Below are positions 54,594-63,621 of a stretch of 64,000 nucleotides of DNA, piece after piece. The stretch comes from Acidobacteriota bacterium. Lineage in GTDB: Bacteria > Acidobacteriota > Terriglobia > Acidiferrales > UBA7541. Made by a program: the position numbers and the translations under genes. The stretch spans positions 1-64,000 of the forward strand of contig JABCZJ010000003.1 in NCBI GenBank assembly GCA_013289715.1, read 5' to 3'. Numbering within the stretch: the first letter of the stretch is position 1; every line of letters starts with the position of its first letter. Below the pieces are notes generated by a model that did no database searches, was not told where the DNA came from, and saw only the letters and a list, made by a program, of their open reading frames with translations.

Positions 54594-56195
54594 TCAGATT
54601 CTGTTGCGGCGAAAGATTACGCCGCGGGCTCCGTGCTTCTTTGTCATGGCCGCGATGCGGCCGCGCCAGCTGGGCGCGAATAACGACTCGAGCAATGCAC
54701 CGGCTGCGGCGGCCAGCTCGGCAGTGTAACCGAACCACCACGTTTTCGCGACGCGCGGCATGCGGTCCACATCGATATATTTTACTCGAACCATTTCGAG
54801 CAGTCCAAGACGGGAATGGGTGTGACCCCAACCGCTCGAGCCGGGGCCGCCGTGCGGGGCTTCGGTGATGCCGTAGTAGCTGGCGACGTCGTTGACCATC
54901 ACGGAGCCGGCGCGCACGCGGGAGGCAATTTCGCGGCCGCGGCGATTGTCAGTGGTCCAGACGCTGGCGCTCAGGCCGAAGGGCGAATCGTTGGCGAGCG
55001 CGACGGCCTCGTCGGCGCTCGCGACGGCGCAAATGGCGATCACCGGGCCGAAGGTTTCTTCGCGCATTAGCTGCATGGAGTGGTCCACGCTCGTCACTAC
55101 GGCGGGTTGCAGAAAATTTGCACCGAGATCGGGACGTCGATTGCCGCCGGTGAGAACTTGCGCGCCGCGCGCGATGGCTTCCTGCAATTGAACTTCAACC
55201 TTTTCGAGCTGGCTTATGCGGATCATCGGGCCGATTTCAGCGTCGGGATCGGAGGCGGGGCCTAGGCGCAGCTTTTTTGTTTTTTCGACGCAGAGTTGGG
55301 TGAAGCGTTCGGCGACCGGCTGCTCGACGTAAATGCGTTCGACGGAAATGCAGGTCTCGCCGCAATTCATGAAGCCGCCCCAGACGGCGGCGCTGGAGGC
55401 GATTTCCAGGTCGGCGTCGGCGAGGACGATCATGGCGTCCTTGCCGCCGAGCTCCAGGACCGATGGAATCAACTTCTTGGCGCAGGCTTCGGCGATGCGT
55501 TGGCCCGTCGAGACACTGCCGGTGAAGAGAACTTTGTCCGGGCCGGCTTCGATGATCGCCGCGCCTAGGTCGCCGCGGCCTTGCAGCACTTGCACCAGGC
55601 CCGGCGGAAATTTTGCTTGTGCGACGAGTTCGCCGACCAGTTGGCCACTCCATGGTGTGAGTTCGGAGGGTTTGAGCAGCACCGCGTTGCCCGCCGCGAG
55701 CGCGGGGATTACCTGCGCCATGGGAATCGAGAACGGATAATTCCACGGCGAGATAATCGCGACGACGCCCAGCGGATCGAATTCGAGCCAGCCGGATTTC
55801 GCTTTCATGGCGATGTTGTGGTGCGGCACGCGTTCGGGACGGAGCCAGCGCGGGGCTTGGCGCGCTAGAAAATCGGCCGTGTCGAGCGCGAGCAGCACTT
55901 CGGCGAAGATCGCTTCGACGCGCGGCTTCCCTGCTTCGCGCGTGATCACGTCCGCGATTTCGTCGCGGCGCGCGAAAATTGCATCGCGCAGGCGGCATAG
56001 CATGGCGCAGCGTTCGCGCAGAGGATGCCCGGACCATTCTTTTTGCGCGCTGCGGGCGCGGGCGAAAATCGCGGGTAGGTCGGCGGGCTGGGTCACGGCA
56101 ATTTGCGCGTTTATTTCCTGCGTGGCGGGGTTGATCGAGTCAATGATAGCCGCGGCGCGCAGAGGTGGTGAACCGAGCTGTGAAGGGACCGCCAT
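54594..56195 (-). CDS. Aldehyde dehydrogenase
   Basis: A 533-residue NAD(P)-dependent aldehyde dehydrogenase: VVAIISPWNYPFSIPMAQVI, FTGSVSTGQRIAEACAKKLI, the catalytic base Glu in SVLELGGKDAMIV, and the active Cys in GGFMNCGETCISVERIYV. A C-terminal stretch (GARGVIFRRNRI) is longer than the core family needs. It resembles the group with broad substrates (succinate-semialdehyde or benzaldehyde type), but the substrate cannot be told. No strong site precedes the ATG. Confidence 0.92.
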   Translation of the reverse strand: MAVPSQLGSPPLRAAAIIDSINPATQEINAQIAVTQPADLPAIFARARSAQKEWSGHPLRERCAMLCRLRDAIFARRDEIADVITREAGKPRVEAIFAEVLLALDTADFLARQAPRWLRPERVPHHNIAMKAKSGWLEFDPLGVVAIISPWNYPFSIPMAQVIPALAAGNAVLLKPSELTPWSGQLVGELVAQAKFPPGLVQVLQGRGDLGAAIIEAGPDKVLFTGSVSTGQRIAEACAKKLIPSVLELGGKDAMIVLADADLEIASSAAVWGGFMNCGETCISVERIYVEQPVAERFTQLCVEKTKKLRLGPASDPDAEIGPMIRISQLEKVEVQLQEAIARGAQVLTGGNRRPDLGANFLQPAVVTSVDHSMQLMREETFGPVIAICAVASADEAVALANDSPFGLSASVWTTDNRRGREIASRVRAGSVMVNDVASYYGITEAPHGGPGSSGWGHTHSRLGLLEMVRVKYIDVDRMPRVAKTWWFGYTAELAAAAGALLESLFAPSWRGRIAAMTKKHGARGVIFRRNRI

Positions 56196-56328
56196 TTATT
56201 TCGTGATTGTAACTGAAATACAGCGAGACGACCGCAAACAGATTGCGTGAAACGTCGGCAATGAAATACGCACCAAAAAACGCACAGGCAAGATTGCCGA
56301 TGCTACCAAGTCCGGCGAGACGCTGGCG

Positions 56329-57141
56329 CTACGTGGTTCGTTCGCGGCGACGGGCCGCATGCATGGCGAGCGAATCGGTGGGGTCGGGATATTCGAGGGC
56401 TACGAGGTAGAGTCCTTCGGGGGGGACTGTGGGGCCGGAGCGGGAACGGTCGCGCGCTGCGAAAATTTCTGGGATGTCGGTGGGGGCGAGGCGGCCTCTG
56501 CCGACTTCGATTAAGGTGCCGACGATTTTGCGGACCATGTAACGGAGGAAGGAGCGGCCGCGGACTACGTAGGCGATTTCGTCTCGGTCGGGTTCACGCG
56601 CGATTTCGGAGGAGTGGATGGTCCGCTGCATGTCGCGGTCTTTGTCGTCTTCTTCCGAGCCGGTGGATGCGGCGAAGGACGTGAAATCGTGCTGGCCTGC
56701 GAAGGCGCGGGCGGCGGCGGACATGGCGGCTTCGTCGAGCGGCCAGGGATAGTGGAAGGCACGGCGGTGATCGAAGGGCGGCAGGACTTCGCCGCGGTAG
56801 ATGCGGTAGCGGTACGTCTTTCCCTGCGCTAGCCAGCGCGCGTGAAAATCCTGGCCGACTTCTTGCGCGGCGACAATGCGTATGGTCGGTGGGAGCAGAG
56901 CGTTCATGCCGCGCTGAATTTCGTGCGGGTCGAGAGTGGAGCGGGTTTTGAAATGCGCGACTTGACCTTGCGCGTGAACGCCGGCGTCGGTGCGGCTGGC
57001 GCCTTGGATCGTGATCGGTTCCTGAGTTATCTGGCGGAGGGCGTCTTGGAGCGCGCCTTGGATCGTGGGCAGGCCGGGTTGGAGTTGCCAGCCGTGGAAG
57101 CCGGAGCCGTCGTAGGCGATGGTTAGTTTTATTGTTTGCAT
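56329..57141 (-). CDS. truA: tRNA pseudouridine synthase A
   Basis: A 270-residue enzyme with the TruA opening TIKLTIAYDGSGFHGWQLQP, the catalytic Asp52 in GASRTDAGVHAQGQVAHFKT, LAQGKTYRYRIYRGEVLPPF, and RGRSFLRYMVRKIVGTLIEV. It modifies positions 38-40 of the tRNA anticodon stem. The start was placed at MQTIKL; the site is weak, and an upstream frame runs through repeat R1. Confidence 0.95.
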   Translation of the reverse strand: MQTIKLTIAYDGSGFHGWQLQPGLPTIQGALQDALRQITQEPITIQGASRTDAGVHAQGQVAHFKTRSTLDPHEIQRGMNALLPPTIRIVAAQEVGQDFHARWLAQGKTYRYRIYRGEVLPPFDHRRAFHYPWPLDEAAMSAAARAFAGQHDFTSFAASTGSEEDDKDRDMQRTIHSSEIAREPDRDEIAYVVRGRSFLRYMVRKIVGTLIEVGRGRLAPTDIPEIFAARDRSRSGPTVPPEGLYLVALEYPDPTDSLAMHAARRRERTT

Positions 57142-57181
57142 GTGGCTGCTGAGATTATCGCATGTGAAAGCAGGTCCAAGG

Positions 57182-57214
57182 CACCAGTGATGAACGCAGA
57201 TGAACACTGATAAG
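57182..57214 (+). repeat. Dispersed repeat family R1, copy 2
   Basis: CACCAGTGATGAACGCAGAT then GAACACTGATAA. It matches 9781-9815 and 61791-61820. It is just upstream of the truA start, and read on the minus strand it adds the pseudo-coding stretch VFICVHHW in front of truA. Confidence 0.68.
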
Positions 57215-57263
57215 GGCATTGATAAAGGCGAAAGGGATCGTCCGAGAAAAGCGCTTTGCGAGA

Positions 57264-58004
57264 CTACGGATTTTCTCCGGGATGGAATTCAACGAGCTTG
57301 AGCTCCGTATCCGCCACCGTACCGTGATGATGGTATTCGTAAGTTGTGAGTCCCACCCCCGACACATAGCTAAATCCAATATCGTCGGGACCGGTAACGT
57401 AGCGGATTGTGTATGCGGTCCGAATTCCGTGTGAAATTCCCTTCACTTCGCGAAGAGAGGTCTGGTGCAACGTGTCCACGACCCAACAATAGCGGGAATC
57501 CGGACGCTGCATGGCTTCGGCATCACAGCCGAATTTCTTTCCCTTCTTCAATGGCAGCTCGAGAAAGAGATCATCGTCTTTTGGCATTCCCTCCGGAGCG
57601 TCACGAGAATCTTGGGTTCCGTTAAGGATGATTGGCATCTTTTCTGAGCCAACCATGTACAGATTCCCTTCTCCGGATTGAATGATCAGCGAATCCTGTC
57701 GGGTGGGGTTTCCGTTAGACCAATCCAAATCTCTAAGAAATCCGTTCACCACGGCTACCGATAAATCGCCTCTGTTAACTCGCTTCCGAACTTCCATCCT
57801 CCACTCAACCGGAGTCTCAGAGACTTTGTTGAGGTCATGCGTCCAGCGCACGAGACCTCGGTAAACCCAGTACGTGCCCTCACTCAGAGGAAAGCTCGAG
57901 GCTGGGTTGTTATTACTGCCTGCGCGCAAAGCAGTGGGAGTCCAGAAAAGCAAAGCAAACAGTAAAATGTGACAAATCCAAGCGGCGGTGCGTCGAGCAT
58001 TCAT
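57264..58004 (-). CDS. Exported hypothetical protein
   Basis: A 246-residue protein. A signal peptide (NARRTAAWICHILLFALLFW) leads to a beta-rich domain with FPLSEGTYWVYRGLVRW near residue 40, and GIGFSYVSGVGLTTYEYHHH-like strands near the C-terminus (DDIGFSYVSGVGLTTYEYHH). The theme of a short N-terminal strand beginning EGTYWVY is shared by many exported acidobacterial proteins. Function unknown. AGGAC precedes the ATG. It lies between pyrE and truA on the same strand, 88 bases after pyrE. Confidence 0.72.
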   Translation of the reverse strand: MNARRTAAWICHILLFALLFWTPTALRAGSNNNPASSFPLSEGTYWVYRGLVRWTHDLNKVSETPVEWRMEVRKRVNRGDLSVAVVNGFLRDLDWSNGNPTRQDSLIIQSGEGNLYMVGSEKMPIILNGTQDSRDAPEGMPKDDDLFLELPLKKGKKFGCDAEAMQRPDSRYCWVVDTLHQTSLREVKGISHGIRTAYTIRYVTGPDDIGFSYVSGVGLTTYEYHHHGTVADTELKLVEFHPGENP

Positions 58005-58092
58005 CGGGATTGTCCTTGATTGTGATTTTACGCAGGCCTTGACGAATTGGACCCTATCGTGAGGGAACAGTTTCTGCGCGGATGCGAAAAAG

Positions 58093-58680
58093 TTACGGCT
58101 GGCTGCGTGAAAACCGGGAGCCGGGGCGGCTGGCCGTGCCGCCGGCGTGGCATTGGGGGCAATCGTCGGGCTCGTAGCTGGGGACATCCATTTCGAGCAG
58201 GGCGCGGGCGGTTACGTTGAGCTCGAGGCGGCCGCCGCTGCGGTCGATGATGGCACCGGCGGCGACGGCCAAGCCACCTTCCTGCTCGACTACGCCGATG
58301 GCTTCGCGGGTGGAGCCGCCGGTGGTCCAGACATCTTCGATCACCAGCACGCGTTCTCCTGGCTTCAGTTCGAAGCCGCGACGCAGGGCCATTTGGCCGG
58401 AGCGATCACGTTCGACGAAAAGCGAGCGGACGCCGAGCGCGCGTGCGACTTCGTGGCCGATAATCAGGCCGCCGAGAGCGGGGGAGACGACGCAGGCGAC
58501 GGTGTGATCCTTGAAACGCTCGGCGAGGGCGCGGCCTAGTTGTTCGGCGTGTTGCGGATGCTGCAGCACCAGCGCGCACTGGATGTAGGTGGCGCTGTGG
58601 CGTCCGCTGGATAACTCAAAGTGTCCCGTGCGGATGGCGCCTACTTGTTCGAGCAGCTTCAGAATTTCGTCACGTTGCAT
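58093..58680 (-). CDS. pyrE: Orotate phosphoribosyltransferase
   Basis: A 195-residue enzyme of pyrimidine synthesis: RTGHFELSSGRHSATYIQCA, GGLIIGHEVARALGVRSLFV, and the PRPP loop VLVIEDVWTTGGSTREAIGV. The C-terminal YEPDDCPQCHAGGTA followed by SRPGSR is typical of one PyrE subtype. It converts orotate and PRPP to OMP. The start was set at MQRDEI; an upstream extension to 58761 has a signal-like sequence but no support from the family. Confidence 0.95.
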   Translation of the reverse strand: MQRDEILKLLEQVGAIRTGHFELSSGRHSATYIQCALVLQHPQHAEQLGRALAERFKDHTVACVVSPALGGLIIGHEVARALGVRSLFVERDRSGQMALRRGFELKPGERVLVIEDVWTTGGSTREAIGVVEQEGGLAVAAGAIIDRSGGRLELNVTARALLEMDVPSYEPDDCPQCHAGGTASRPGSRFSRSQP

Positions 58681-58809
58681 CGCACTCCATCCGGCGTGTG
58701 CGCTTGCGGGGGCACAGGCAGCCAGTGGCGGTAGGGTAAGGGCGAAGGGGAAAAGTGTCAATGGGCGGAAATGCGCGACTGAGCATCGCGCTCCGCCAAC
58801 TAGTGGAAG

Positions 58810-60270
58810 CTACAACTTGATCCAGCACCATTCTTTCGAGTACGGGACGCGGCTCATGCGGTAGCCGGATTTTGTGCCGGTTACTACTACGTCGCTCCAG
58901 TTGAAGCCTACGCCTTTTTTGGGGTCGAACAGGCCGGGCTCTTCCGAGAAGCACATATTTTTTTGCAGGACGGTGTAATCACCTAGGGCGAGGTATGGAG
59001 GTTGGTGGCCTTCAGAGCCCTGGCCGTGCGCGGGGCGATGGTAGATGTAATCCTGCACGCCGTTCGCGACCTGATATTTGTGGATTTCGTAGGCGATGCT
59101 GGAACAGGTGACGCCTTCCTTTTGCAGGTCCACCTGCATGTCGCAGGTGTGTTTGCTGACTTCCCACAGTTTTTGCATGTGCGGGTCGAATTGGCCGTCG
59201 GCGCCGGCGATGATGAACATGCGATAGTTTTCGCCGCCTTGTCCGCCGATGGTCGCGGCGCCTTCCACCTGCAGCGGCATGTTGCGCTGAATGCGATTGA
59301 AGAGCGGCTGATTGGGATGCGGGTAGGCGCAGAGCGGGCCGACGCGGCATTCCACTTCCACTTTGCTGGCGACGCCGTGGTGTGGCGCGCCATTCGCGAG
59401 ATTCAGCTCGGAGTAAAGAATGTCGTTGATCCAGAGGGTCGAGGCTGCGGCGACTTCGTAGTCCGTGACGTCTGTGCCGAACGTGAGAATGTAATCTCGC
59501 GCGTAAGCGTGGGCGCGGTCGAAATAAGTGTAAGCGCGGCGATTCAGCGCGAGCTCTTCGGGAGTTTTTACCTCACGCATGTTGAGTAGCACGTCGCTGA
59601 CGTTCACCCACTCGACGCCCGGGAGGATTTTTTTCACCGTCGCGGCTTGTTCGGGGTAAAACTCGCCGTCGAGAGCGATTTTGTTGCCTTGGACACCGTG
59701 CCTTTTTATCCCTTCAAGAAAATACTGGAACAAGTCCACCGTCTTGCCTTGCACCACCTTGCCCAATTCAGGGAATGCGCCTTCGGCGTGGAGGTAATCG
59801 AAATAAAGCCAGCCGCCGCCGAACCACCAACTGGTGACGAGGTCGCGATCGAGCGCGGGATAGAGATACCAGGGCGCGTCGTCGTCTTGATTCATGAAGA
59901 CGGCTTGAGGGCGTTCGGTGGCGGTGTGCCAGTAACCCGTGAGATAGATGATGTTCCAGCGGTCGCGCAGGACCAAAGCTTCGATGCCGCGTTGCGCGAG
60001 CGTTTCTTTGAAGCGGCGGACTTGCTGCTGGTTCCATTCGAGCGGCAGGCGGTCAACTGTGGCGGGTTGCGGCGGGCCTTCTTCGCCGGGCGTAGGGCCG
60101 AGCAGCAGCTTTTCGCTGGCACCGGTGGCGCGCTGATTCACGATTTGCGCTAGCGACGCGCGAGATGGGGCGGGTTGCATTCCGGCTACTTTGTCCATCC
60201 GGGAGAGCAGGCCTCCGCCCATCAACGCGGCGCTGGCAGACTTCAGAATTTGGCGGCGAGCTTGATGCAT
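58810..60270 (-). CDS. M24-fold (pita-bread) protein with degenerate metal site, Tat-like signal
   Basis: A 486-residue protein. A Tat-like signal (MHQARRQILKSASAALMGGG) is followed by a creatinase-type N-domain (VRRFKETLAQRGIEALVLRD) and an M24 fold. In aminopeptidases of this fold the metal aspartates sit in a D...D..RT pattern. Here that region reads MPLQVEGAATIGGQGGENYR, without those aspartates. The later HRPAHGQGSEGHQPPYLALG and FSEEPGLF keep a His and a Glu. It may act like creatinase, without metal, or be inactive. GGAGG lies four bases before the ATG. pyrE follows on the same strand. Confidence 0.75.
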   Translation of the reverse strand: MHQARRQILKSASAALMGGGLLSRMDKVAGMQPAPSRASLAQIVNQRATGASEKLLLGPTPGEEGPPQPATVDRLPLEWNQQQVRRFKETLAQRGIEALVLRDRWNIIYLTGYWHTATERPQAVFMNQDDDAPWYLYPALDRDLVTSWWFGGGWLYFDYLHAEGAFPELGKVVQGKTVDLFQYFLEGIKRHGVQGNKIALDGEFYPEQAATVKKILPGVEWVNVSDVLLNMREVKTPEELALNRRAYTYFDRAHAYARDYILTFGTDVTDYEVAAASTLWINDILYSELNLANGAPHHGVASKVEVECRVGPLCAYPHPNQPLFNRIQRNMPLQVEGAATIGGQGGENYRMFIIAGADGQFDPHMQKLWEVSKHTCDMQVDLQKEGVTCSSIAYEIHKYQVANGVQDYIYHRPAHGQGSEGHQPPYLALGDYTVLQKNMCFSEEPGLFDPKKGVGFNWSDVVVTGTKSGYRMSRVPYSKEWCWIKL

Positions 60271-60397
60271 GACGCCTCCGCTCGCGAGGCTGAAAGAGGA
60301 AACGATGACGCGCGAGTGATTGCATACAATATATGCGCGACGCCGCGATTTCAACGCGTCATTGGGGTTATTTCTCGCGGGCTAGTTGGCGGCTGCC

Positions 60398-61327
60398 TTA
60401 CTGATCCATTCGCAGGCTGATCGAGCCGATGCCGCCTTCAATAGTCAGGTCAATTGTCGCGGGGGTCTTGCCGAGTGCGTCGTTGATGTAGTCGTCGCCT
60501 TGGCGCGTGAGGCCGTGCGGGCTGACCGAGCCGATTCCGCCGGAGGCGTGGACGCGCACGCCGACGTCCTTGGGGAGGCGGATGATCGCCGCGCCGACGC
60601 CGCCGTGAATATCCACGTGCAAATCCGATTTGCGAGGGCCGGTGATGTCGAGGTTCATTTGGCCGACGCCGGCTTGTACGTCTAGATTTTTCACGTTGAG
60701 GCCCTGCAGGCGCAGATTGCTGGAACCTGCGCCGATTTGCACGTTCATGTCCATAGGGACGTTATCGGCAAAGCGCAGTTGCCAGTCGTTGCGCGCGATG
60801 GCCAGATGGACGTGAGCCTTATTCTCCTGAGTAATGGAAAGGTCGCCGCGGCCGCCGGAAACGGAATACTCGACGCGCGGCGCGCCATCGTATTCGTGGT
60901 AGTCAAAATTCGCGTTCAGCAATTGGCTGGCGCCGCCAGCCACGTCGAGCGAGCCCGAGGGAATGTCGATATTGGCGGTGACGGACTGCGCGCCTTGCAG
61001 GCTGACTTCCTGCGCTTCGTGGAGGATGGGGTGCGCATAGCGACCGCGCCAAAGCGCGAAGCCAAGAATGAGCAGGACTACGAGCACCGCGATCGGCGCG
61101 CCAGAATGGTGACGAGGTCCGTCCGTCTGGGAATAGGTCCGGTCCATCCAGGCATCCCACATGTAACCCAGGCCGATGGCAATCAGCAGGATCGGCCAAT
61201 AGCGCTGGATGATGGACCAGGCATCGAGGTCCGGATGCAGATTGATGACCAGGAAGAAGACGCCGACGGCGATGACGATGAGCGCGCCGCCGATCGAGCT
61301 GCGCCGCCTATGGCCGTTGTGGGGCAT
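60398..61327 (-). CDS. LiaF-like membrane protein with toastrack domain
   Basis: A 309-residue protein. Two transmembrane helix groups lie at the N-terminus (IGGALIVIAVGVFFLVINLH; IIQRYWPILLIAIGLGYMWD), then one more (APIAVLVVLLILGFALW). A beta-helical toastrack-like domain follows (GSLDVAGGASQLLNANFDYH; QIGAGSSNLRLQGLNVKNLD; TIDLTIEGGIGSISLRMDQ). LiaI/LiaF-like proteins restrain cell-envelope stress sensing in Firmicutes and are widespread in Acidobacteria with unknown roles. GAGGAC precedes the ATG. It is divergent from rpsT. Confidence 0.82.
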   Translation of the reverse strand: MPHNGHRRRSSIGGALIVIAVGVFFLVINLHPDLDAWSIIQRYWPILLIAIGLGYMWDAWMDRTYSQTDGPRHHSGAPIAVLVVLLILGFALWRGRYAHPILHEAQEVSLQGAQSVTANIDIPSGSLDVAGGASQLLNANFDYHEYDGAPRVEYSVSGGRGDLSITQENKAHVHLAIARNDWQLRFADNVPMDMNVQIGAGSSNLRLQGLNVKNLDVQAGVGQMNLDITGPRKSDLHVDIHGGVGAAIIRLPKDVGVRVHASGGIGSVSPHGLTRQGDDYINDALGKTPATIDLTIEGGIGSISLRMDQ

Positions 61328-61399
61328 GCCGGGGTCCTCTACCCTTAGAGTACGCGCGGCGGCGCCAAATGTTTCAGCGGAATGTGGCGAGCTGCGAAA

Positions 61400-61428
61400 T
61401 TGACAGGAACGGGCGCGTCGGATATTCT
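61400..61428 (+). promoter_or_regulatory. Promoter of rpsT
   Basis: TTGACA (61400-61405, perfect -35), a 17-base spacer, and TATTCT (61423-61428, -10). Transcription would start near 61435, about 28 bases before the rpsT start codon. This is the best sigma-70 promoter seen in the window. Confidence 0.75.
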
Positions 61429-61462
61429 CAATTATTCGAAATAGACCACGAAGGAGTACTGA

Positions 61463-61765
61463 ATGGCTCAGGGTACGACGATCAAGCATAAGAAAAAGAC
61501 GAAATCGGTATTGAAGAATATCCGGCAGTCGGCGCATCGCGCGGCGATCAATCGCATGAATCGGACGCGGGTGCGGACGTCGATACGGCGGATGCGGACG
61601 GCCTTGACGGCGGGCGATACCGCTACGGCGGAGAAGCTGGCGTCGGCGACTTTTTCAGATTTGGACAAGGCGATTCGCAAGAGGACTTTGACGGAGAATA
61701 CGGCGAATCGGTATAAGTCGAGGTTGACTTTGGCTTTGAATGCTTTGAAGGCGAGAAAGGCTTAA
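61463..61765 (+). CDS. rpsT: Ribosomal protein bS20
   Basis: A 100-residue basic protein with the S20 pattern: IKHKKKTKSVLKNIRQSAHR, MNRTRVRTSIRRMRTALTAG, SDLDKAIRKRTLTENTANRY and KSRLTLALNALKARKA. It binds 16S rRNA early in 30S assembly. GAAGGAG lies seven bases before the ATG. It has a strong own promoter (61400-61428) and a terminator beyond its 3' end, so it is a single-gene transcript. Confidence 0.97.
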   Translation: MAQGTTIKHKKKTKSVLKNIRQSAHRAAINRMNRTRVRTSIRRMRTALTAGDTATAEKLASATFSDLDKAIRKRTLTENTANRYKSRLTLALNALKARKA

Positions 61766-61790
61766 GGCAACGGCAAACACAACGGCAGCC

Positions 61791-61820
61791 CTGAGGAACG
61801 CTGATGAACACTGATAAATT
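61791..61820 (+). repeat. Dispersed repeat family R1, copy 3
   Basis: TGAGGAACGCTGATGAACAC followed by TGATAA. It matches copies at 9781 and 57182. It lies between rpsT and its terminator. Confidence 0.65.
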
Positions 61821-61876
61821 CAAAGGCTGATCGGGACAAACGAGGGTCTGCGGTTCGGGTCTTGGTGGAATTTACG

Positions 61877-61906
61877 GCGCTCCGAGAAATCGGGGCGCTT
61901 TTTTTT
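61877..61906 (+). terminator. Rho-independent terminator of rpsT
   Basis: GCGCTCC and GGGGCGC form a 7-bp stem (one G-U pair) around an 8-base loop (GAGAAATC), followed by eight Ts (61899-61906). It lies about 110 bases after the rpsT stop and also faces the convergent holA gene. Confidence 0.8.
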
Positions 61907-61938
61907 GCGTTTACGGGCACACGAGTTCGGCCGGACGA

Positions 61939-61965
61939 GAGATCCTTCGCTTCGCCCAGGATGAC
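61939..61965 (+). repeat. Dispersed repeat family R2, short form
   Basis: GAGATCCTTCGCTTCGCCCA followed by GGATGAC. It differs from 53994-54020 at two positions by eye. It lies between the rpsT terminator and the 3' end of holA. Confidence 0.6.
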
Positions 61966-61978
61966 GAAAGCTCGGATG

Positions 61979-63064
61979 CTAGGCGGCGGGAGCGCTGGAG
62001 GACGCCGACGAGGTTAGGCGCACGATCAGAAATTCCATCAGGGCGCGGGGATTCGGGTTTGCGGATTTTAGTTGGTTGTCGGCTTCGGCCAGGGCGATGA
62101 CGCCGTTGATCAGATCTTGTTTGGGGATGCGATGGGCATTGCGCACGGCGGCTTCGGCGGCGTCGGGTCGCATGCCTAGCGTGCGGGCGGCTTGAAAACC
62201 GCTGGTGCCTGCGGGCAGATCGCGGGCTTCGATCAGTTTGCGGTACATCCAGGCGAGCACGCCGACCAGGCCGATTGGTTCTTCGCCTTCGCGCAACAAA
62301 TTATCGAGAAAATCGAGTGCGGCGTCGCGGCGGCGCGTTGCGAGCATCTCCGCCAGTTGCCACACCGTGTTTTTGCGGGCGGCGACGACGAGTTCTTCGA
62401 CATCGGCAGTAGTGATGCGACCGCGGCCCTGAACGTAGGACGCGAGCTTCTGAATTTCCAGCTGCATGCGGGCTGGCTCGCTATTCAAAATGTCGGCGAG
62501 CAGCGTGGCGGCGGGGCGGTCAAGTTCTGCGCCCAAGTCTTTGGCCATTTGCGCGGCGAGCGACGCGGCTGATTCATTGCCGAGCGTCAACTCGACGATC
62601 AGCGCTTTCTCGGCGAGTATTTTGTAGAGGCGCTGGCGGTGATCGAGCTTGGGGACTTCGAAGACCAGCACGGTGAAGGGCGCAGGCTTTTCGAGGTAAT
62701 CCGCAAAAGCTTGGAGCGTGTCCTTACGCGGGTCGTCTCCGCTGTCGCTATCGTCGTCCGCTTCGCTTGCGTCGCCATCTTTCGCACGACCCTGGATTGT
62801 CTCCGCGCCGTCAATCAACACCACCTGGCAAGGCGCGAGCATCGGCATGGTTTCGGCGCGCTGAAATATTTCGCTCCAGTCGCCCCCGCGCACGGCAATG
62901 CGGGCTAGCGCCCAATCGCGCATGGGTTCTGGCACGTAGGAATCAATGATTTTGCTGCGGCACAGATCGCGGAGGTAGGGATCGCTGCCTTCGAGCACGA
63001 TCGCGCCGACGGGCTTTCCTTTCGCCAGCTTCTCGATCAATTTTTCGGGCGAGAGATTGGGCAC
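61979..63064 (-). CDS. holA: DNA polymerase III subunit delta
   Basis: A 361-residue clamp-loader subunit. The opening PEKLIEKLAKGKPVGAIVLE and GSDPYLRDLCRSKI is the HolA N-terminus; LAAQMAKDLGAELDRPAATL and QLEIQKLASYVQGRGRITTA, then DVEELVVAARKNTVWQLAEM, and the helical collar near LLREGEEPIGLVGVLAWMYR follow. An acidic insert (about 100-115) is unusual. It helps load the beta clamp. The GTG start overlaps the lptE stop by one base (TAGTG). Confidence 0.93.
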   Translation of the reverse strand: MPNLSPEKLIEKLAKGKPVGAIVLEGSDPYLRDLCRSKIIDSYVPEPMRDWALARIAVRGGDWSEIFQRAETMPMLAPCQVVLIDGAETIQGRAKDGDASEADDDSDSGDDPRKDTLQAFADYLEKPAPFTVLVFEVPKLDHRQRLYKILAEKALIVELTLGNESAASLAAQMAKDLGAELDRPAATLLADILNSEPARMQLEIQKLASYVQGRGRITTADVEELVVAARKNTVWQLAEMLATRRRDAALDFLDNLLREGEEPIGLVGVLAWMYRKLIEARDLPAGTSGFQAARTLGMRPDAAEAAVRNAHRIPKQDLINGVIALAEADNQLKSANPNPRALMEFLIVRLTSSASSSAPAA

Positions 63065-63621
63065 TAGAAAGTCTCCAGGACGTTTGAGACCAGCTGCGCG
63101 GCAAAATCGCGGGACATGCGTTCCAGCGCGGGGTCCTGCTCTTCGAAAAAGCTCTGCACGTCGGAAGAAATCTGGTACTCGTCGCGATAGACCATGTCGT
63201 TGTTTTCGTACACGGGCTTTTCATCTTTCGTGCCGATGAGCTGAACTTTGGTGTGCACCGTGACGAGCATCATGGTCACTTGCCCGGTAGTGGCGTTAAA
63301 CAGCATCGGATCGGTCTCGATGGAAAGCACTTCGCCGTGCAGCACGGCGTCGGCGGTTGCGGGATCCTGCGCGATGCGATATTTGGTGCGCTGCACGAAT
63401 TGACGAATTACCGCAGCGGTGAAGCGCTGTTCGATTCGATAACGCGTCGTGTCGTTCTTAAATGCCGGAACGGCGATGGTGGTCCATTGCGCGGGCAGGT
63501 TTCCCGCGCGGCCGGCGACGTGATAGCCGCAGCCGCTAACGCTGGCAACGAGCAGCAGCGCGCTGATCACTATAAGCTGCGCGGCGCGCTGCGGATTTTT
63601 ATTGTACGCGCGGTTCTGCAA
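63064..63621 (-). CDS. lptE: LPS-assembly lipoprotein LptE
   Basis: A 185-residue lipoprotein. The signal ends in a lipobox (LLLVASVSGCGYH, lipid Cys near residue 30). The LptE fold follows: RAGNLPAQWTTIAVPAFKND, RYRIEQRFTAAVIRQFVQRT, ADAVLHGEVLSIETDPMLFN, and SRDFAAQLVSNVLETF. It plugs LptD in the outer membrane. The start was taken at a TTG with GGAGG six bases upstream; an ATG at 63648 lies deeper in the asd gene. It overlaps asd by 23 bases and holA by one. Confidence 0.88.
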   Translation of the reverse strand: MQNRAYNKNPQRAAQLIVISALLLVASVSGCGYHVAGRAGNLPAQWTTIAVPAFKNDTTRYRIEQRFTAAVIRQFVQRTKYRIAQDPATADAVLHGEVLSIETDPMLFNATTGQVTMMLVTVHTKVQLIGTKDEKPVYENNDMVYRDEYQISSDVQSFFEEQDPALERMSRDFAAQLVSNVLETF

